64,000 nucleotides of DNA from G963556115 sp963675945 (lineage in GTDB: Bacteria; Planctomycetota; SZUA-567), in assembly GCA_963675945.1 (NCBI GenBank), contig OY780932.1, positions 1 to 64,000 of the forward strand, read 5' to 3'. Positions 26,878 to 36,740 of the stretch are shown here, one piece after another (the first letter of the stretch is position 1; each line of letters starts with the position of its first letter). Under the pieces are notes generated by a model. The model was not told where the DNA came from. It searched no databases and was given only the letters and a program-made list of their open reading frames with translations. The position numbers and the translations under genes are program-made.

Positions 26878-27477
26878 CTATTGTTTTCGCAACCAGTCAA
26901 TAAATTTTGCTACAGCCCGACCACGATGACTTATCTCATTCTTGGCCTGACTCCCCGCCTGCGCAAAACTCAGCTCAAGCTCAACAGAGTAAAATATCGG
27001 ATCATAACCGAATCCTCCTTCCCCTGCCGGCTCTTCAAGGATCATTCCCCTGGTCTCGCCTTCAAAGAACGCGCTCCCATTTCCACCACACGAAAAAGCC
27101 AGTACACAGACAAATCTAGCACCCCGTTTCGCGGCCGGAACGCCCTGCAATCTCTGGAGTAAAAGCTGGTTATTACTCGCATCTGTCGCCCCGGCACCAG
27201 CATACCGCGCGGAATAGACCCCAGGCTCTCCACCCAGATAATCCACCACCAAGCCAGAGTCATCTGCCAACACCGGCAGATTCAGCGCTGCCGCCACCGA
27301 CTCCGCCTTGAGCGCCGCATTCTCCATAAACGTATCCCCCGTCTCCTCAACCTCCGGAGCTTCAGGATAATCCAGAACCGAATGGAGTGTAATTCCCAGT
27401 GGCGCCAGCACGCTAGCTAGCTCTGCCAACTTCTTCGGGTTACGACTGGCCAATACTATCTCGGTAATCTTACTCAT
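26878..27477 (-). CDS. rdgB: XTP/dITP diphosphatase (RdgB/Ham1 family)
   Basis: A 199-residue house-cleaning nucleotidase that hydrolyses deaminated purine nucleoside triphosphates (ITP, dITP, XTP). Motifs are VLASRNPKKLAEL, VEETGDTFMENAALKA, LADDSGLVVDYLGGEPGVYSAR and GGFGYDPIF. The start at 27477 gives an ATGA overlap with the stop of rph, which indicates translational coupling; a longer in-frame start at 27507 lies inside rph and is not favoured. The rph-rdgB pairing is common in bacteria. Confidence 0.95.
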   Translation of the reverse strand: MSKITEIVLASRNPKKLAELASVLAPLGITLHSVLDYPEAPEVEETGDTFMENAALKAESVAAALNLPVLADDSGLVVDYLGGEPGVYSARYAGAGATDASNNQLLLQRLQGVPAAKRGARFVCVLAFSCGGNGSAFFEGETRGMILEEPAGEGGFGYDPIFYSVELELSFAQAGSQAKNEISHRGRAVAKFIDWLRKQ

Positions 27478-28181
27478 TCTATTCCCAGAGCTTTCTTTTG
27501 CAGACACACCAACTCTGCAATCCCTTTACTTGCCAAGCTACGCAAGGTATCAAACTCAGCATTAGAGAACGGTTCGCCTTCAGCCGTCCCCTGAATTTCC
27601 ACAAACTTTCCGCCGCCGGTCATCACCACATTCATATCGACCTCTGCCGTGCTATCCTCCAAATAGCAGAGATCCAACCGGGGTTCACCCTCAATTATAC
27701 CGACACTCACCGCCGCCACAAAATCCCGGATCGGCAATTCGGTAATAAGCTCACACTCCTGAAGCCAGGCCAAAGCATCATAGAGTGCCACCATACCGCC
27801 GGTAATACTGGCGCAACGCGTACCTCCATCCGCCTGAATCACATCACAATCAATATTGATTGTATTCTCGCTCAGCTTGGTAAGATCTACCGCAGCGCGC
27901 AGACTCCTCCCGATAAGCCGTCCAATCTCAACTGTTCTCCCACTCTGCTTGCCTTTGGCTGCCTCACGGTTCATCCGTGAATGTGTACTCCGGGGCAACA
28001 TTCCGTACTCGGCAGTCACCCAGCCCTCGCCACTATCCTTCTTGAACGGCGGCACTCCTTCACTTACCGATGCCGTACAAATAACCCTGGTATCACCACA
28101 GGTTATCAGCACCGAACCTTCCGCATATTTGGTAAAGCCCCGTACTATCTCTATATCTCTGAGAGCTTCTGCTCGCTTCAT
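27474..28181 (-). CDS. rph: Ribonuclease PH
   Basis: A 235-residue phosphorolytic 3'-5' exoribonuclease that trims tRNA 3' ends. Motifs are EGSVLITCGDTRVICTASV, GWVTAEYGMLPRSTHSR, IGRSLRAAVDLTKL, IDCDVIQADGGTRCASITG and EIQGTAEGEPF. The ATG at 28181 is chosen because AAAGG lies 6 bases before it; upstream in-frame ATG codons exist at 28187 and 28199. Its last bases overlap the rdgB start. argF ends 25 bases upstream, so it belongs to the arginine-gene transcript. Confidence 0.95.
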   Translation of the reverse strand: MKRAEALRDIEIVRGFTKYAEGSVLITCGDTRVICTASVSEGVPPFKKDSGEGWVTAEYGMLPRSTHSRMNREAAKGKQSGRTVEIGRLIGRSLRAAVDLTKLSENTINIDCDVIQADGGTRCASITGGMVALYDALAWLQECELITELPIRDFVAAVSVGIIEGEPRLDLCYLEDSTAEVDMNVVMTGGGKFVEIQGTAEGEPFSNAEFDTLRSLASKGIAELVCLQKKALGIE

Positions 28182-28205
28182 CAACATCCTTTCACCCACT
28201 AAGCC

Positions 28206-29129
28206 CTAAACGCCCAGTAGCGTTGTTATCAGTCCCCGATAGATATGCATCCGATTCTCAGCCTGATCAAAGACGGCCGAGACAGCGGTATCATCCATAA
28301 TTTCATCGGTTATCTCAGCCCCACGATGCGCAGGCAGACAATGCAACACCCGTACCCCGTCCTTGGCCAAAGCAACAAGTTCACGGTTAACTTGATACGC
28401 GGCAAAATCCCGCAGGCGCTTCTCCGCTTCTGCTTCCTGCCCCATACTAGCCCAGACATCGGTATAAATTGCATCTGCATTCTTTACCGCCTCCTGCGGA
28501 TCAACTATCTCCCTCAGTTCACACCCCGGGCAAGCCCGGCGTATCTGTTCCAGATCCGCTTCACCGAGATGATACCCTTCCGGGCTGGCGATAACAAATT
28601 TAATCCCCAGCTTTGCACAGATAACGCCCAAGCTTCGCGCCACATTATTCCCATCCCCGACATATACCAATTCCCGTCCCTTACAGTCATCCCCAAAACA
28701 TTCGCGCATAGTCATAATATCCGCCAAAGCCTGGGTAGGGTGGGAATAATCGGAGAGCGCATTTATTATCGGCTTATCACACCACTGTGCATACTCCTCA
28801 ATCTCAGCATGGGAAAAGGTACGCATACTGACAATATCCACAAATCTGGCCATAACCCGCGCCTGATCCGGTAATGACTCCCGTTCAAACATCGCCTTAC
28901 CGTTGTAATCCATATAGATAGCGGATCCCCCAAGCGAGTTCATCGCCACCTCCAGGCTGATACGAGTCCGTAATGACGCTTTCTGGAAGTACATACCCAG
29001 GGTCTTGCCCCTGAGCAGATCATCGGTCTTGCCCTCCCGTCTCCGGCGTTTCAATTCACTGGCACGCGCCAAAATAACCTCAAGTTCCGCTCTTGAGAAG
29101 TCCATTATATTTATAAAATCTTTCTTCAT
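28206..29129 (-). CDS. argF: Ornithine carbamoyltransferase
   Basis: A 307-residue enzyme that makes citrulline from ornithine and carbamoyl phosphate in arginine synthesis. The carbamoyl-phosphate loop reads SLRTR (in FQKASLRTRISLE) rather than the common STRTR, a variant found in part of the family. Other landmarks are HPTQALADIMTM, DVWASMGQE, and HCLPAHRGAEI with the catalytic Cys. The variant leaves a small chance that an acylated ornithine is the substrate, as in argF' relatives. It lies between argD and rph. Confidence 0.93.
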   Translation of the reverse strand: MKKDFINIMDFSRAELEVILARASELKRRRREGKTDDLLRGKTLGMYFQKASLRTRISLEVAMNSLGGSAIYMDYNGKAMFERESLPDQARVMARFVDIVSMRTFSHAEIEEYAQWCDKPIINALSDYSHPTQALADIMTMRECFGDDCKGRELVYVGDGNNVARSLGVICAKLGIKFVIASPEGYHLGEADLEQIRRACPGCELREIVDPQEAVKNADAIYTDVWASMGQEAEAEKRLRDFAAYQVNRELVALAKDGVRVLHCLPAHRGAEITDEIMDDTAVSAVFDQAENRMHIYRGLITTLLGV

Positions 29130-29173
29130 TATATCCCTTACCTCTCTAGTCTCTGCTCCGCTTCAACCAGCCG

Positions 29174-30355
29174 TTATCTAGCCTGTATAACCTTCTCAAT
29201 AACCTCAAACCCCTTGCCCAGTTCTTCTTCAGAAATATTAAAAGCTGGTAGCAGACGGAGAACAGTACCATGGGTACAATTTATCAGCACCCCTTCCTCG
29301 CGGCACTTGTCTACTATCTCCGCGCCTTCTACATCTAGTTCAATACCTATCATCAACCCAGCGCGCCGTATCTCCTTGATCACACCGGTACTCTTAGCCA
29401 GAAGCTCAACCCGTTCAACTACATACTCGCTCAAGCGCTTAATATTGGCGAGCAGACCCTGCTCTTCAATCACCTCAATCGCCCTGATACCGGCGGCACA
29501 ACCTATGGAATTCCCGCCGAAGGTACTGGCATGGGTACCGGGAACCATACTAGCGGCGACCTCGGGTCTAGCCATGATCAACCCCATCGGCATGCCTCCG
29601 GCAATCGCTTTGGCCGAGGTCAGAATATCAGGCTGCACCCCAAAATACTGATAGCCAAACCACTCCCCCAGACGTGCCGGGGTGGTCTGCACCTCATCAA
29701 AGATCAACAGCATTCCCTGCTCATCACAGAGTTTGCGCAGCGCTAGGAGAAATTCCTTATCTGCCGGGAAGACCCCATTCTCACCCTGCACCGGTTCAAG
29801 CATGATCGCACAGGTCTCAGCATCAACGAGCTCCTTTACGCTAGCGATATCATTGAATTTAGCGTGGGAAAAACCCGGGACTGTCGGTTCAAATGCCTTA
29901 CGGTAAGCCGGCTGACCGGTAGCGGTAGCCGCCGCAAAGGTTCGGCCGTGAAACGACCCCTCCATGGTAACCAGCTTGTACTTACCCTTACAGTGCAGAC
30001 GCGCCAGCTTGATCGCTCCTTCAGCCGCTTCAGCCCCAGAGTTACAGAAGAAACATTTCTGCCCGTCCGCCCGCTCCGAGAGCATCTGCGCGAACTGCCC
30101 CTGCTCCTCAATATAGTAATTATTAGCGACATGAATAAGTTTGTTGGCCTGCGCAGCCACCGCTTTACTTATCTCCGGATGACAGTGTCCAAGTCCGGCC
30201 ACACCCCAGCCGGGAAACAAATCTATATACTCTCTACCCGCAGCATCCCAGACTCGGCTACCCGCGCCGCGGACAATAGTCAGCGGAAAACGTTTATAAT
30301 TAGCGATAACATATTTTGAAAACTGCTCTTCAATCTCTTTCTGGGTAATACTCAT
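29174..30355 (-). CDS. argD: Acetylornithine aminotransferase
   Basis: A 393-residue class III PLP aminotransferase that converts N-acetylglutamate semialdehyde to N-acetylornithine. The ATG at 30355 has GAGGAG 8 bases upstream, which favours it over the in-frame start at 30379. Motifs are FPGWGVAGLGHCHPEI, FFCNSGAEAAEGAIKLAR, GSFHGRTFAAATATGQP, IFDEVQTTPARLGEWF, and the PLP lysine in LTSAKAIAGGMPMG. It lies between argB and argF, consistent with the arginine pathway rather than a catabolic role. Confidence 0.94.
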   Translation of the reverse strand: MSITQKEIEEQFSKYVIANYKRFPLTIVRGAGSRVWDAAGREYIDLFPGWGVAGLGHCHPEISKAVAAQANKLIHVANNYYIEEQGQFAQMLSERADGQKCFFCNSGAEAAEGAIKLARLHCKGKYKLVTMEGSFHGRTFAAATATGQPAYRKAFEPTVPGFSHAKFNDIASVKELVDAETCAIMLEPVQGENGVFPADKEFLLALRKLCDEQGMLLIFDEVQTTPARLGEWFGYQYFGVQPDILTSAKAIAGGMPMGLIMARPEVAASMVPGTHASTFGGNSIGCAAGIRAIEVIEEQGLLANIKRLSEYVVERVELLAKSTGVIKEIRRAGLMIGIELDVEGAEIVDKCREEGVLINCTHGTVLRLLPAFNISEEELGKGFEVIEKVIQAR

Positions 30356-30412
30356 CTCTATCTCCTCAGCAAAAAACACCTACAGACAACCCGCTGCAGG
30401 AACACTCCCCTT

Positions 30413-31294
30413 TTACAGCACGATCTCGGTTCCGATCCCGCTCGTAGTGAACATCTCCAGCAACAGCGCATGCGGCTGTCCACCTGAAACAATATGTACC
30501 TTGTCCACCCCTCCCTTGAGGGCGTATAATGCCGCCTGCGTCTTGGGGATCATCCCTTCTGCGATTATACCGTCGCGCGTCATAACATTTATCAACTCGG
30601 TATCAGCATGAGATATCAGGGTGTCTGGGTCATTCTTATCCCGGAGGATCCCGAGCGTATCCATAAAGAAGACCAGCTTATTCGCCTTGAGTTCACTGGC
30701 AATCAGCGCACTGGCGGTATCACCATTGATATTATAAATAGTCTCGGCATCAGCACCCAGACCATGGGCTATCGGGGCAATAAACGGTACGCCACCGCGT
30801 TCATGTATCTGATAGACAAGTGACGCATCAATAGCCACCGGATTACCGACAAATCCCAGGTCGGTATCTGGTGAATCATCCAATGTCTTCTTTAAAGCCT
30901 TGAGGAAACCGTGATCGCGACCGTTGAGTGGTTCTGCCTTACCCCCGACCGCCTCCATCAGCCCAATCAACTGTGAATTGACCTCGTCACCGAGTACCCG
31001 GCTCACAATCTTGATGGTATCACTGCAGGTCACCCGCTGACCATGAACAAACCGCGCCTCAATCCCCGACTCAGCCATAGCCCGAGTTATAGATTTTCCC
31101 CCACCATGCACAACTACCGGTTTTATTCCAACGGTATGCATAAAATCAATATCGATAAAGATCTTCTTTAAGATTTCCTCATCCTCTTGCGCACTCCCAC
31201 CAAGCTTGATCACCACTATCTCATTCTGAAACTTTTTAATATAAGGCAGCGCCTCGATAAGGGTGGCCGATTTTTTAACCGCTTCTTTAATCAT
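30413..31294 (-). CDS. argB: Acetylglutamate kinase
   Basis: A 293-residue amino-acid kinase that phosphorylates N-acetylglutamate, often the arginine-regulated step. Motifs are VVIKLGGSAQ near the N-terminus, PVVVHGGGKSITRAM, NGDTASALIASELKANKL and GGVDKVHIVSGGQPHALLLE. The N-terminal helix (about 20 residues before VVIKLGG) is the type found in arginine-inhibited hexameric forms, so feedback control is likely. It is the first gene of the run argB-argD-argF-rph-rdgB-ROK. argC, argJ, argG and argH are not in this window. Confidence 0.95.
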   Translation of the reverse strand: MIKEAVKKSATLIEALPYIKKFQNEIVVIKLGGSAQEDEEILKKIFIDIDFMHTVGIKPVVVHGGGKSITRAMAESGIEARFVHGQRVTCSDTIKIVSRVLGDEVNSQLIGLMEAVGGKAEPLNGRDHGFLKALKKTLDDSPDTDLGFVGNPVAIDASLVYQIHERGGVPFIAPIAHGLGADAETIYNINGDTASALIASELKANKLVFFMDTLGILRDKNDPDTLISHADTELINVMTRDGIIAEGMIPKTQAALYALKGGVDKVHIVSGGQPHALLLEMFTTSGIGTEIVL

Positions 31295-31572
31295 CTGCTT
31301 TCTCTCTTCAAAACAACGAGGAACGGCATTACCCGTTCCTGAAAAGCCATCTCCATAGAAATTATGTGACGCCTATTCATTCAAAATGCTGTAACACCAG
31401 CATAAAGCGATGATTATACGGATTAAAACAGATTTAGTCAAGTAATACCAAGATAATATCTATGCACTATTTTTCATAATTCAATCCAATTCCTACCGAA
31501 ACGTAACCGCCTATTATTACCGAAGAACCTGGGTTTATAGTATAATCTTGGGTACCTTCGCGCTAAAACTCT

Positions 31573-31601
31573 TGGGCAAGTACCAGTGTAATACCTGCCC
31601 A
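31573..31601 (-). terminator. Terminator of the sugar ABC transporter operon
   Basis: Arms 31573-31582 and 31592-31601 pair with one mismatch around a 9-base loop, about 30 bases after the last permease gene. There is no pronounced T tract on the minus strand. The remaining bases from here to 31295 show no gene and should hold the argB promoter. Confidence 0.45.
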
Positions 31602-31629
31602 GAGCAATTAACCCAGTAGAACCCGCTGC

Positions 31630-32490
31630 TTATTCCTTGACCGCCCCAGCAGTAAGTCCACCGATAATCTTCTTCTGCATCACAAATACCAGTATCAATA
31701 ACGGTACGGTCACAATTATCGATGCCGCCATTATCGCCCCGAAGGGCTCCTGATGCGCCGACTGCCCGGAGAACATGGCGATAGCTACCGGTACGGTTCT
31801 ATCCGCCTGCTTGAGCGAGGTAAAGGTCAGAGCAAAGAGATACTCATTCCAAGCGGCAATAAAAGCCAAGAGTCCAGTAGTCACAATTGCCGGCAGGGTA
31901 AGCGGCAACAGCACCAGATAGAACGACTGAAAGAAACTAGCCCCGTCGATACTCGCCGCCTCAAGCAAGGCATCCGGCAGCCCTTTGAAGAATGAACTCA
32001 TCACCCAGACCGTAAAGGGAAGGGTAAAAAGCATATACGAGAGTATCATCCCCGGCATCACATCAATCCCTAGATTTCGCACCACCGCATACAGACCGGT
32101 AAGTACCGATATCTGAGGAAACATAGTAATTGAAAGCACAAGGTAGAGCATCGCCGTACGCCCTTTGAAACGGAGTTTACCCAGAGCAAAAGCGGCAAAA
32201 GCACCGATAATCAATGAGAGCAGAGTTGTCGAGATAGAGACTATCGCCGAATTCTTCAACCCGTTCACAAAGACACTATTTTTAAAGACAGTGATATAAT
32301 TACCCCAATAGAAAGAGACATCACCAGTACCCGGATCTCGCGGCAGGAGTGTAGCCGGGGTCATAATCAACTGGTTATCTGATTTTAATGACGAACTAAG
32401 CGCCCAGACAAACGGAAATACCAGATATATCAAAATCAGCGCCAGAGCAAAATAGACCACAAATTTACCCCATTTTCTACTATTTTCCAT
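31630..32490 (-). CDS. Sugar ABC transporter permease (MalG/UgpE type)
   Basis: A 286-residue inner-membrane permease with six predicted helices. The first is at about residues 12-32. The cytoplasmic EAA loop that contacts the ATPase reads EAASIDGASFFQSFYLVLLPL. It overlaps the preceding permease gene by 11 bases, so the two are translationally coupled. It is the last gene of the operon order ATPase, GH13 glucosidase, binding protein, MalF-like, MalG-like. It probably imports oligosaccharides such as malto- or isomalto-sugars, judged only from the linked GH13 enzyme. Confidence 0.93.
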   Translation of the reverse strand: MENSRKWGKFVVYFALALILIYLVFPFVWALSSSLKSDNQLIMTPATLLPRDPGTGDVSFYWGNYITVFKNSVFVNGLKNSAIVSISTTLLSLIIGAFAAFALGKLRFKGRTAMLYLVLSITMFPQISVLTGLYAVVRNLGIDVMPGMILSYMLFTLPFTVWVMSSFFKGLPDALLEAASIDGASFFQSFYLVLLPLTLPAIVTTGLLAFIAAWNEYLFALTFTSLKQADRTVPVAIAMFSGQSAHQEPFGAIMAASIIVTVPLLILVFVMQKKIIGGLTAGAVKE

Positions 32491-33541
32491 GTATCTGCTC
32501 CCTTCCTAAAACTCGGATAAAGAAGAGTGAGAAGATCAATATCGCAATAAAGATAACCACACTACAGGCCGAGGAGTACCCCATCTCCTTTCCTTCTATA
32601 AGCTTATAATACGTATAACTCGACATCGAGAAGAACTTGGAGCTGAATAAGACCTGGAAGAGGTCAAAGACACGGAGCGAATCAAGCATTCTAAAGATCA
32701 GCGCCACTACAATCGCAGGTTTGAGCAAGGGTAGAGTTATAGTAAAGAACTGGGTAATCTTGCTCGCCCCGTCAATACTTGCTGCCTCGTAATAATCATC
32801 GGGAATGGTCTGTAGACCGGCAAGGAGCAGCAGCGCCATAAACGGAACCGTCTTCCAGACGTCAATCACAATCATTATTGGCAGTTGCCAGCCGGGATTC
32901 ACCAGAAAAGCTATCTGCTGATCCGAGATTCCCAGATAATACGCTAGCGTATTGAAGAGGCCATACCCCTGCGAACTGAACATCCAAGCCCACATCTTGG
33001 TACTTACCACCGTCGGAATCGCCCAGGGCACAAGGAGTGCCATACGCATAATTCCCCGCCCCTTGAATTGCGAATTAAGCGTAACCGCAAATGCAAGCCC
33101 CAATATCAATTCAAAAGCCACGGCAATTACCGCAAAGAGCACGGTATCCTTTATTGAGGTAATAAACTCCGGATCGGTCGCAGCCAGAGCATAATGTTTC
33201 CCAAATATATCGAAGGTAGACAACTCCCAATAGGCAACCGGATCCATCGGCAGAATATCAAAGGTATCCTCGTAGAGAGTATTCCCCTCTGCATCAACCT
33301 CGATATTCCCCTTATCATCCTTGAGTGGCGGTACCTCAAAGATATCCATCGACAACATCATCTTATAATTATCAAGACCAATAAACTCTGTCGGTTTATC
33401 CGAAGCGAATTTCTTGTCGGTCAAACTGTAGTAAAATACAGAGACGAGTGGATAAAATGCGATCAAGGCAAATATAAGAATTGCCGGTAGCAATAACGTC
33501 CACGCCGTCCTGACCTCTGATTTACTGATATTACTCATCAC
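32480..33541 (-). CDS. Sugar ABC transporter permease (MalF/UgpA type)
   Basis: A 353-residue permease. The first helix is at about residues 13-36. A periplasmic insertion of about 75 residues (about 55-130) follows before the second helix, longer than in most UgpA-type proteins and reminiscent of the MalF P2 loop. The core has GRGIMRMALLVPWAIPTVVS and the EAA loop YEAASIDGASKITQFFTITL. It lies 150 bases downstream of the binding-protein gene and overlaps the next permease gene. Confidence 0.93.
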   Translation of the reverse strand: MMSNISKSEVRTAWTLLLPAILIFALIAFYPLVSVFYYSLTDKKFASDKPTEFIGLDNYKMMLSMDIFEVPPLKDDKGNIEVDAEGNTLYEDTFDILPMDPVAYWELSTFDIFGKHYALAATDPEFITSIKDTVLFAVIAVAFELILGLAFAVTLNSQFKGRGIMRMALLVPWAIPTVVSTKMWAWMFSSQGYGLFNTLAYYLGISDQQIAFLVNPGWQLPIMIVIDVWKTVPFMALLLLAGLQTIPDDYYEAASIDGASKITQFFTITLPLLKPAIVVALIFRMLDSLRVFDLFQVLFSSKFFSMSSYTYYKLIEGKEMGYSSACSVVIFIAILIFSLFFIRVLGREQIHGK

Positions 33542-33691
33542 AACACCTCAAAACATTCAGTCGGCAAAACGCCGCCAGGTATCAAAACACAATAACGACA
33601 ACACCCTCAAAGCATACACATTCAAAAATAAGCAGGTGAAGATTACACTTATCCCATTACCCTCCACCTGCCTATGGTGAGGAAACCTCAG

Positions 33692-34945
33692 TTACTTCAT
33701 AGCTTTTTTGATCTTGATTGCCATCTCTTTAGCGCCGCGTTTAGCTTCCTTCTCACCGCTGAGAATGCTATGCACAGTTGTAAAGAAGATACGCGATACC
33801 TCGGCATAGTTTGGAGCAGTCACAGTTGAAGGTCTGGCTACGCCATCAGCGACGATCGGCCCCATCTTCTTGACAAACTCATTCTTAGCCACCTCTGGGT
33901 CATCATATACCGGCATAAATGTTGGCAACCAGCCATAATCCAGCACACGCATCTTCTGCACGTCAAAACCTGCCGCAAACTTGGCAAATTTCACCGCTTC
34001 ATCAGGATGCTTAGAGTACTTACTTACAAAGAGCTCCCAGCCGCCGATAGTAACCGCATTATACCCTTTACCCCGTGGCAGTACGGTAAAATCAAACTTA
34101 CCCTTGATCACACAATCATCGGCATTACTCAGAGGATAGCAGTAGGGCCAGTTACGCATAAATGCCGCATTACCTGCCTGCCACATTGCCCGTGAATCCT
34201 CTTCCTTGAAACCGAGAACCGCTTTCGGAGAGATTGTCCCGACCCACTTCTTCGCCATTTCAAGCGCACCAATAGCATTATCACTGGCAACTGTAACCTT
34301 ACCGTCATGCTCAACAATTGTACCGCCATCATTAGAAGCCAACCACTCCAACCCGTCACAGGTCAACCCTTCATAGGCGTCCCCCTGCCAGACATAACCG
34401 TAAAAATCTTTATTACCGGCCTTTCTCTCACCTTCCTGAATCTTGGCGGCCATCTCTTCAAGTTCTTCCCAAGTTGCTGGCGGATAGTCATAACCGTACT
34501 TCTCTAACAGGTCGGTTCGGTAATAGAGCATCGGCACATCAATAAAGAGCGGCAAAGCTTTGAGTTCGCCTTTATACGTATTATTCAGGATAACCCCCGG
34601 ATTATACTGCTTGATCTCTTCCTGGGTCATATACTTATTGAGCGAGAGGCAGTGATTAGCCAGATCACCCGGCCAGATCACATCACCGTTGAATACATCG
34701 ATATCACCACTCTTGGCTTCAAAATTCTGCAAGATCAGCCCCAGAAGATCGGTCGTACTCTTCGGCCCGGCAATCACCTTTACGCTAACCCCAGGATTCT
34801 GCTTCATATACATCTCAGCCGCTCTCTTGGCAGCAGTAGTATCATGCCCATTACTACCGACCAAAAAACTAAGCTCAATCTTGTCTGCGGCAAACGCCCC
34901 AAAACTTATCAAACACACGATAAGCACCAATAATAATCTCTTCAT
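33692..34945 (-). CDS. Extracellular sugar-binding protein (family 1)
   Basis: A 417-residue periplasmic receptor for the ABC importer. The ATG at 34945 starts the signal peptide (MKRLLLVLIVCLISFGAFA) and follows GAGGAG; a longer in-frame start at 34972 is not favoured. There is no lipobox, so it is soluble. Family-1 features include FLVGSNGHDTTAAKRAAEMY near the N-terminus, IDVFNGDVIWPGDLA, ALPLFIDVPMLYYRTDLLEKYG, and GGWELFVSKYSKHPDEAVKF. The sequence resembles trehalose/maltose-type receptors. It lies between the GH13 gene and the permeases. Confidence 0.93.
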   Translation of the reverse strand: MKRLLLVLIVCLISFGAFAADKIELSFLVGSNGHDTTAAKRAAEMYMKQNPGVSVKVIAGPKSTTDLLGLILQNFEAKSGDIDVFNGDVIWPGDLANHCLSLNKYMTQEEIKQYNPGVILNNTYKGELKALPLFIDVPMLYYRTDLLEKYGYDYPPATWEELEEMAAKIQEGERKAGNKDFYGYVWQGDAYEGLTCDGLEWLASNDGGTIVEHDGKVTVASDNAIGALEMAKKWVGTISPKAVLGFKEEDSRAMWQAGNAAFMRNWPYCYPLSNADDCVIKGKFDFTVLPRGKGYNAVTIGGWELFVSKYSKHPDEAVKFAKFAAGFDVQKMRVLDYGWLPTFMPVYDDPEVAKNEFVKKMGPIVADGVARPSTVTAPNYAEVSRIFFTTVHSILSGEKEAKRGAKEMAIKIKKAMK

Positions 34946-35025
34946 AACCAAACTCCTCAAAACAATAACCAAACAAAAAGAATTTACTCTGTCTTTCTTT
35001 GGACAGATTCACACAAACAATAGCA

Positions 35026-36642
35026 CTACACACCAACATAAACGCCATAAGGCGCTATAATAACCTTTCCATCCTCAAGCTTTGCTCCCAGTTCTGCCTG
35101 CTCCCAAGGCGTAGCAGCCTGAGCAATATCAGCGCAGTCAAGAACCGCTTCCGCCCCGCTGGCATTGAAGACAAATACCGCCTTCTTCCCCTCATACTCC
35201 CGGGTTATACTGAAGATCGAGCAATCTTCGCTATGCGTACCGAGTTCGATAGTACCATACTTCAATGCTGTAGAATTATGCCGGAGCTGGCATAGCGCCC
35301 GCAGGGTCTCAAGGGTTTCACCCTTCTTTCCTTCCAGCGCCTCCACCGAACGTTCCAGATGCGCAGGATCTACCGGCAACCAGGACTCCCCACTGTCATT
35401 AAACCCACCCCCACTCTTGGAGCTCCAAACCATCGGGGTTCTGCAGCCATCGCGGCCTTTCATCTTCGGCCAGAATTCAATACCGTACGGATCCTGCAAC
35501 AACTCATACGGCACATCAGCCTCAACTAGTCCTAGTTCCTCGCCCTGATAAAAACATGGCATCCCCCGGTTTGCGGTCAAGATTGCCATGGCAAACTTAC
35601 TCATCTGCACCGCCGAAACACCGGCAACGCTCCAACGTGAAGCCACCCGCTCCACATCATGATTACTCGTTGCCCAGCAGATATACGAATCCTCCAGATA
35701 CTCCTTGGCCTTATTCAACACCCCATAGATATACTTACCATCACAATCTTTCTCCATGAGATCGAAGCCGTAGCAGGTCTGGAGCTTATCCTCGCCGGAG
35801 GTATACTCGGCAATCGTCTGCAGACCGTAATCACTACCGATCTCACCCACCATTACTACCGCCCCCTTGGAGTCTGCCAGCTTACGCATACGTTTGAAAA
35901 ACTCCACATTCTCCGGCTGGGTCTTATCATACTTATGCTCCTGACATGCATACGGATTGAACCCAGCACCGCCGCCGCGTCCGGTTGCCGTCTGGTCAAG
36001 CCAGGGCGGATTACTCCTCAGCTGCTGATCACAGAAGTAAAAATTAGCTGTATCAAAGCGGAAGCCATCAGTTCCCAGATCCAGCCAGAACTCACTCACC
36101 GCCAACACTGCATCCTGCACCTCGGGATTATGGAAATTCAAATCCGGCTGCGAGGTCAGGAAATTATGCATATAATACTGCCCCCGAGAGGTATCAAACT
36201 GCCAGGCCGAACCGCCGAAGATCGAGAGCCAATTATTGGGCGGTGTACCGTCCTCCTGCATATCGGTCCAGACATACCAATCGGCTCTGGCGTTATCCCG
36301 GCTTGAACGACTCTCAATAAACCAAGGATGTTTATCCGAGGTGTGGCTGAGTACCTGATCGATAATCACCTTGATACCCAATGAATGGGCTTTATCCAAC
36401 ATGCGTTTATAATCATCCAGCGTACCAAATATTGGGTCGACATCCTGGTAATCCGAGATATCATAACCAAAGTCCTTCATCGGCGAGGTAAAGAACGGCG
36501 AGAGCCAGATCGCATTGATTCCCAGGCCTGCCAAATACTCCATTTTCGCCGTAATTCCCGGCAGATCACCGACACCATCATTATTGCTGTCGTAGTAACT
36601 GCGCGGATAAATTTGATACATTATCAGATCTTTATAATCCAT
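35026..36642 (-). CDS. Cytoplasmic GH13 alpha-glucosidase (oligo-1,6-glucosidase type)
   Basis: A 538-residue glycoside hydrolase of family 13 with no signal peptide. The start at 36642 follows GGAGTGAAG and begins MDYKDLIMYQIYPRS. Catalytic elements are the nucleophile Asp in DGFRFDTANF, the acid/base Glu in VMVGEIGSD, and the transition-state Asp in TSNHDVERVAS. Region V reads QPDLN, the sequence associated with alpha-1,6 specificity, so isomaltose-type or mixed substrates are likely. The inner calcium-type loop DSNNDGVGDLPG is present. It lies inside the ABC uptake operon and would cleave the imported sugar. Confidence 0.93.
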   Translation of the reverse strand: MDYKDLIMYQIYPRSYYDSNNDGVGDLPGITAKMEYLAGLGINAIWLSPFFTSPMKDFGYDISDYQDVDPIFGTLDDYKRMLDKAHSLGIKVIIDQVLSHTSDKHPWFIESRSSRDNARADWYVWTDMQEDGTPPNNWLSIFGGSAWQFDTSRGQYYMHNFLTSQPDLNFHNPEVQDAVLAVSEFWLDLGTDGFRFDTANFYFCDQQLRSNPPWLDQTATGRGGGAGFNPYACQEHKYDKTQPENVEFFKRMRKLADSKGAVVMVGEIGSDYGLQTIAEYTSGEDKLQTCYGFDLMEKDCDGKYIYGVLNKAKEYLEDSYICWATSNHDVERVASRWSVAGVSAVQMSKFAMAILTANRGMPCFYQGEELGLVEADVPYELLQDPYGIEFWPKMKGRDGCRTPMVWSSKSGGGFNDSGESWLPVDPAHLERSVEALEGKKGETLETLRALCQLRHNSTALKYGTIELGTHSEDCSIFSITREYEGKKAVFVFNASGAEAVLDCADIAQAATPWEQAELGAKLEDGKVIIAPYGVYVGV

Positions 36643-36740
36643 AACTTCACTCCAAAAAAAATACAATATCACCCAACTCAAAACACCACAGAGCACATAC
36701 TTATAGATCAGGTTAATACTCTGTCAAAATCCATTACCAT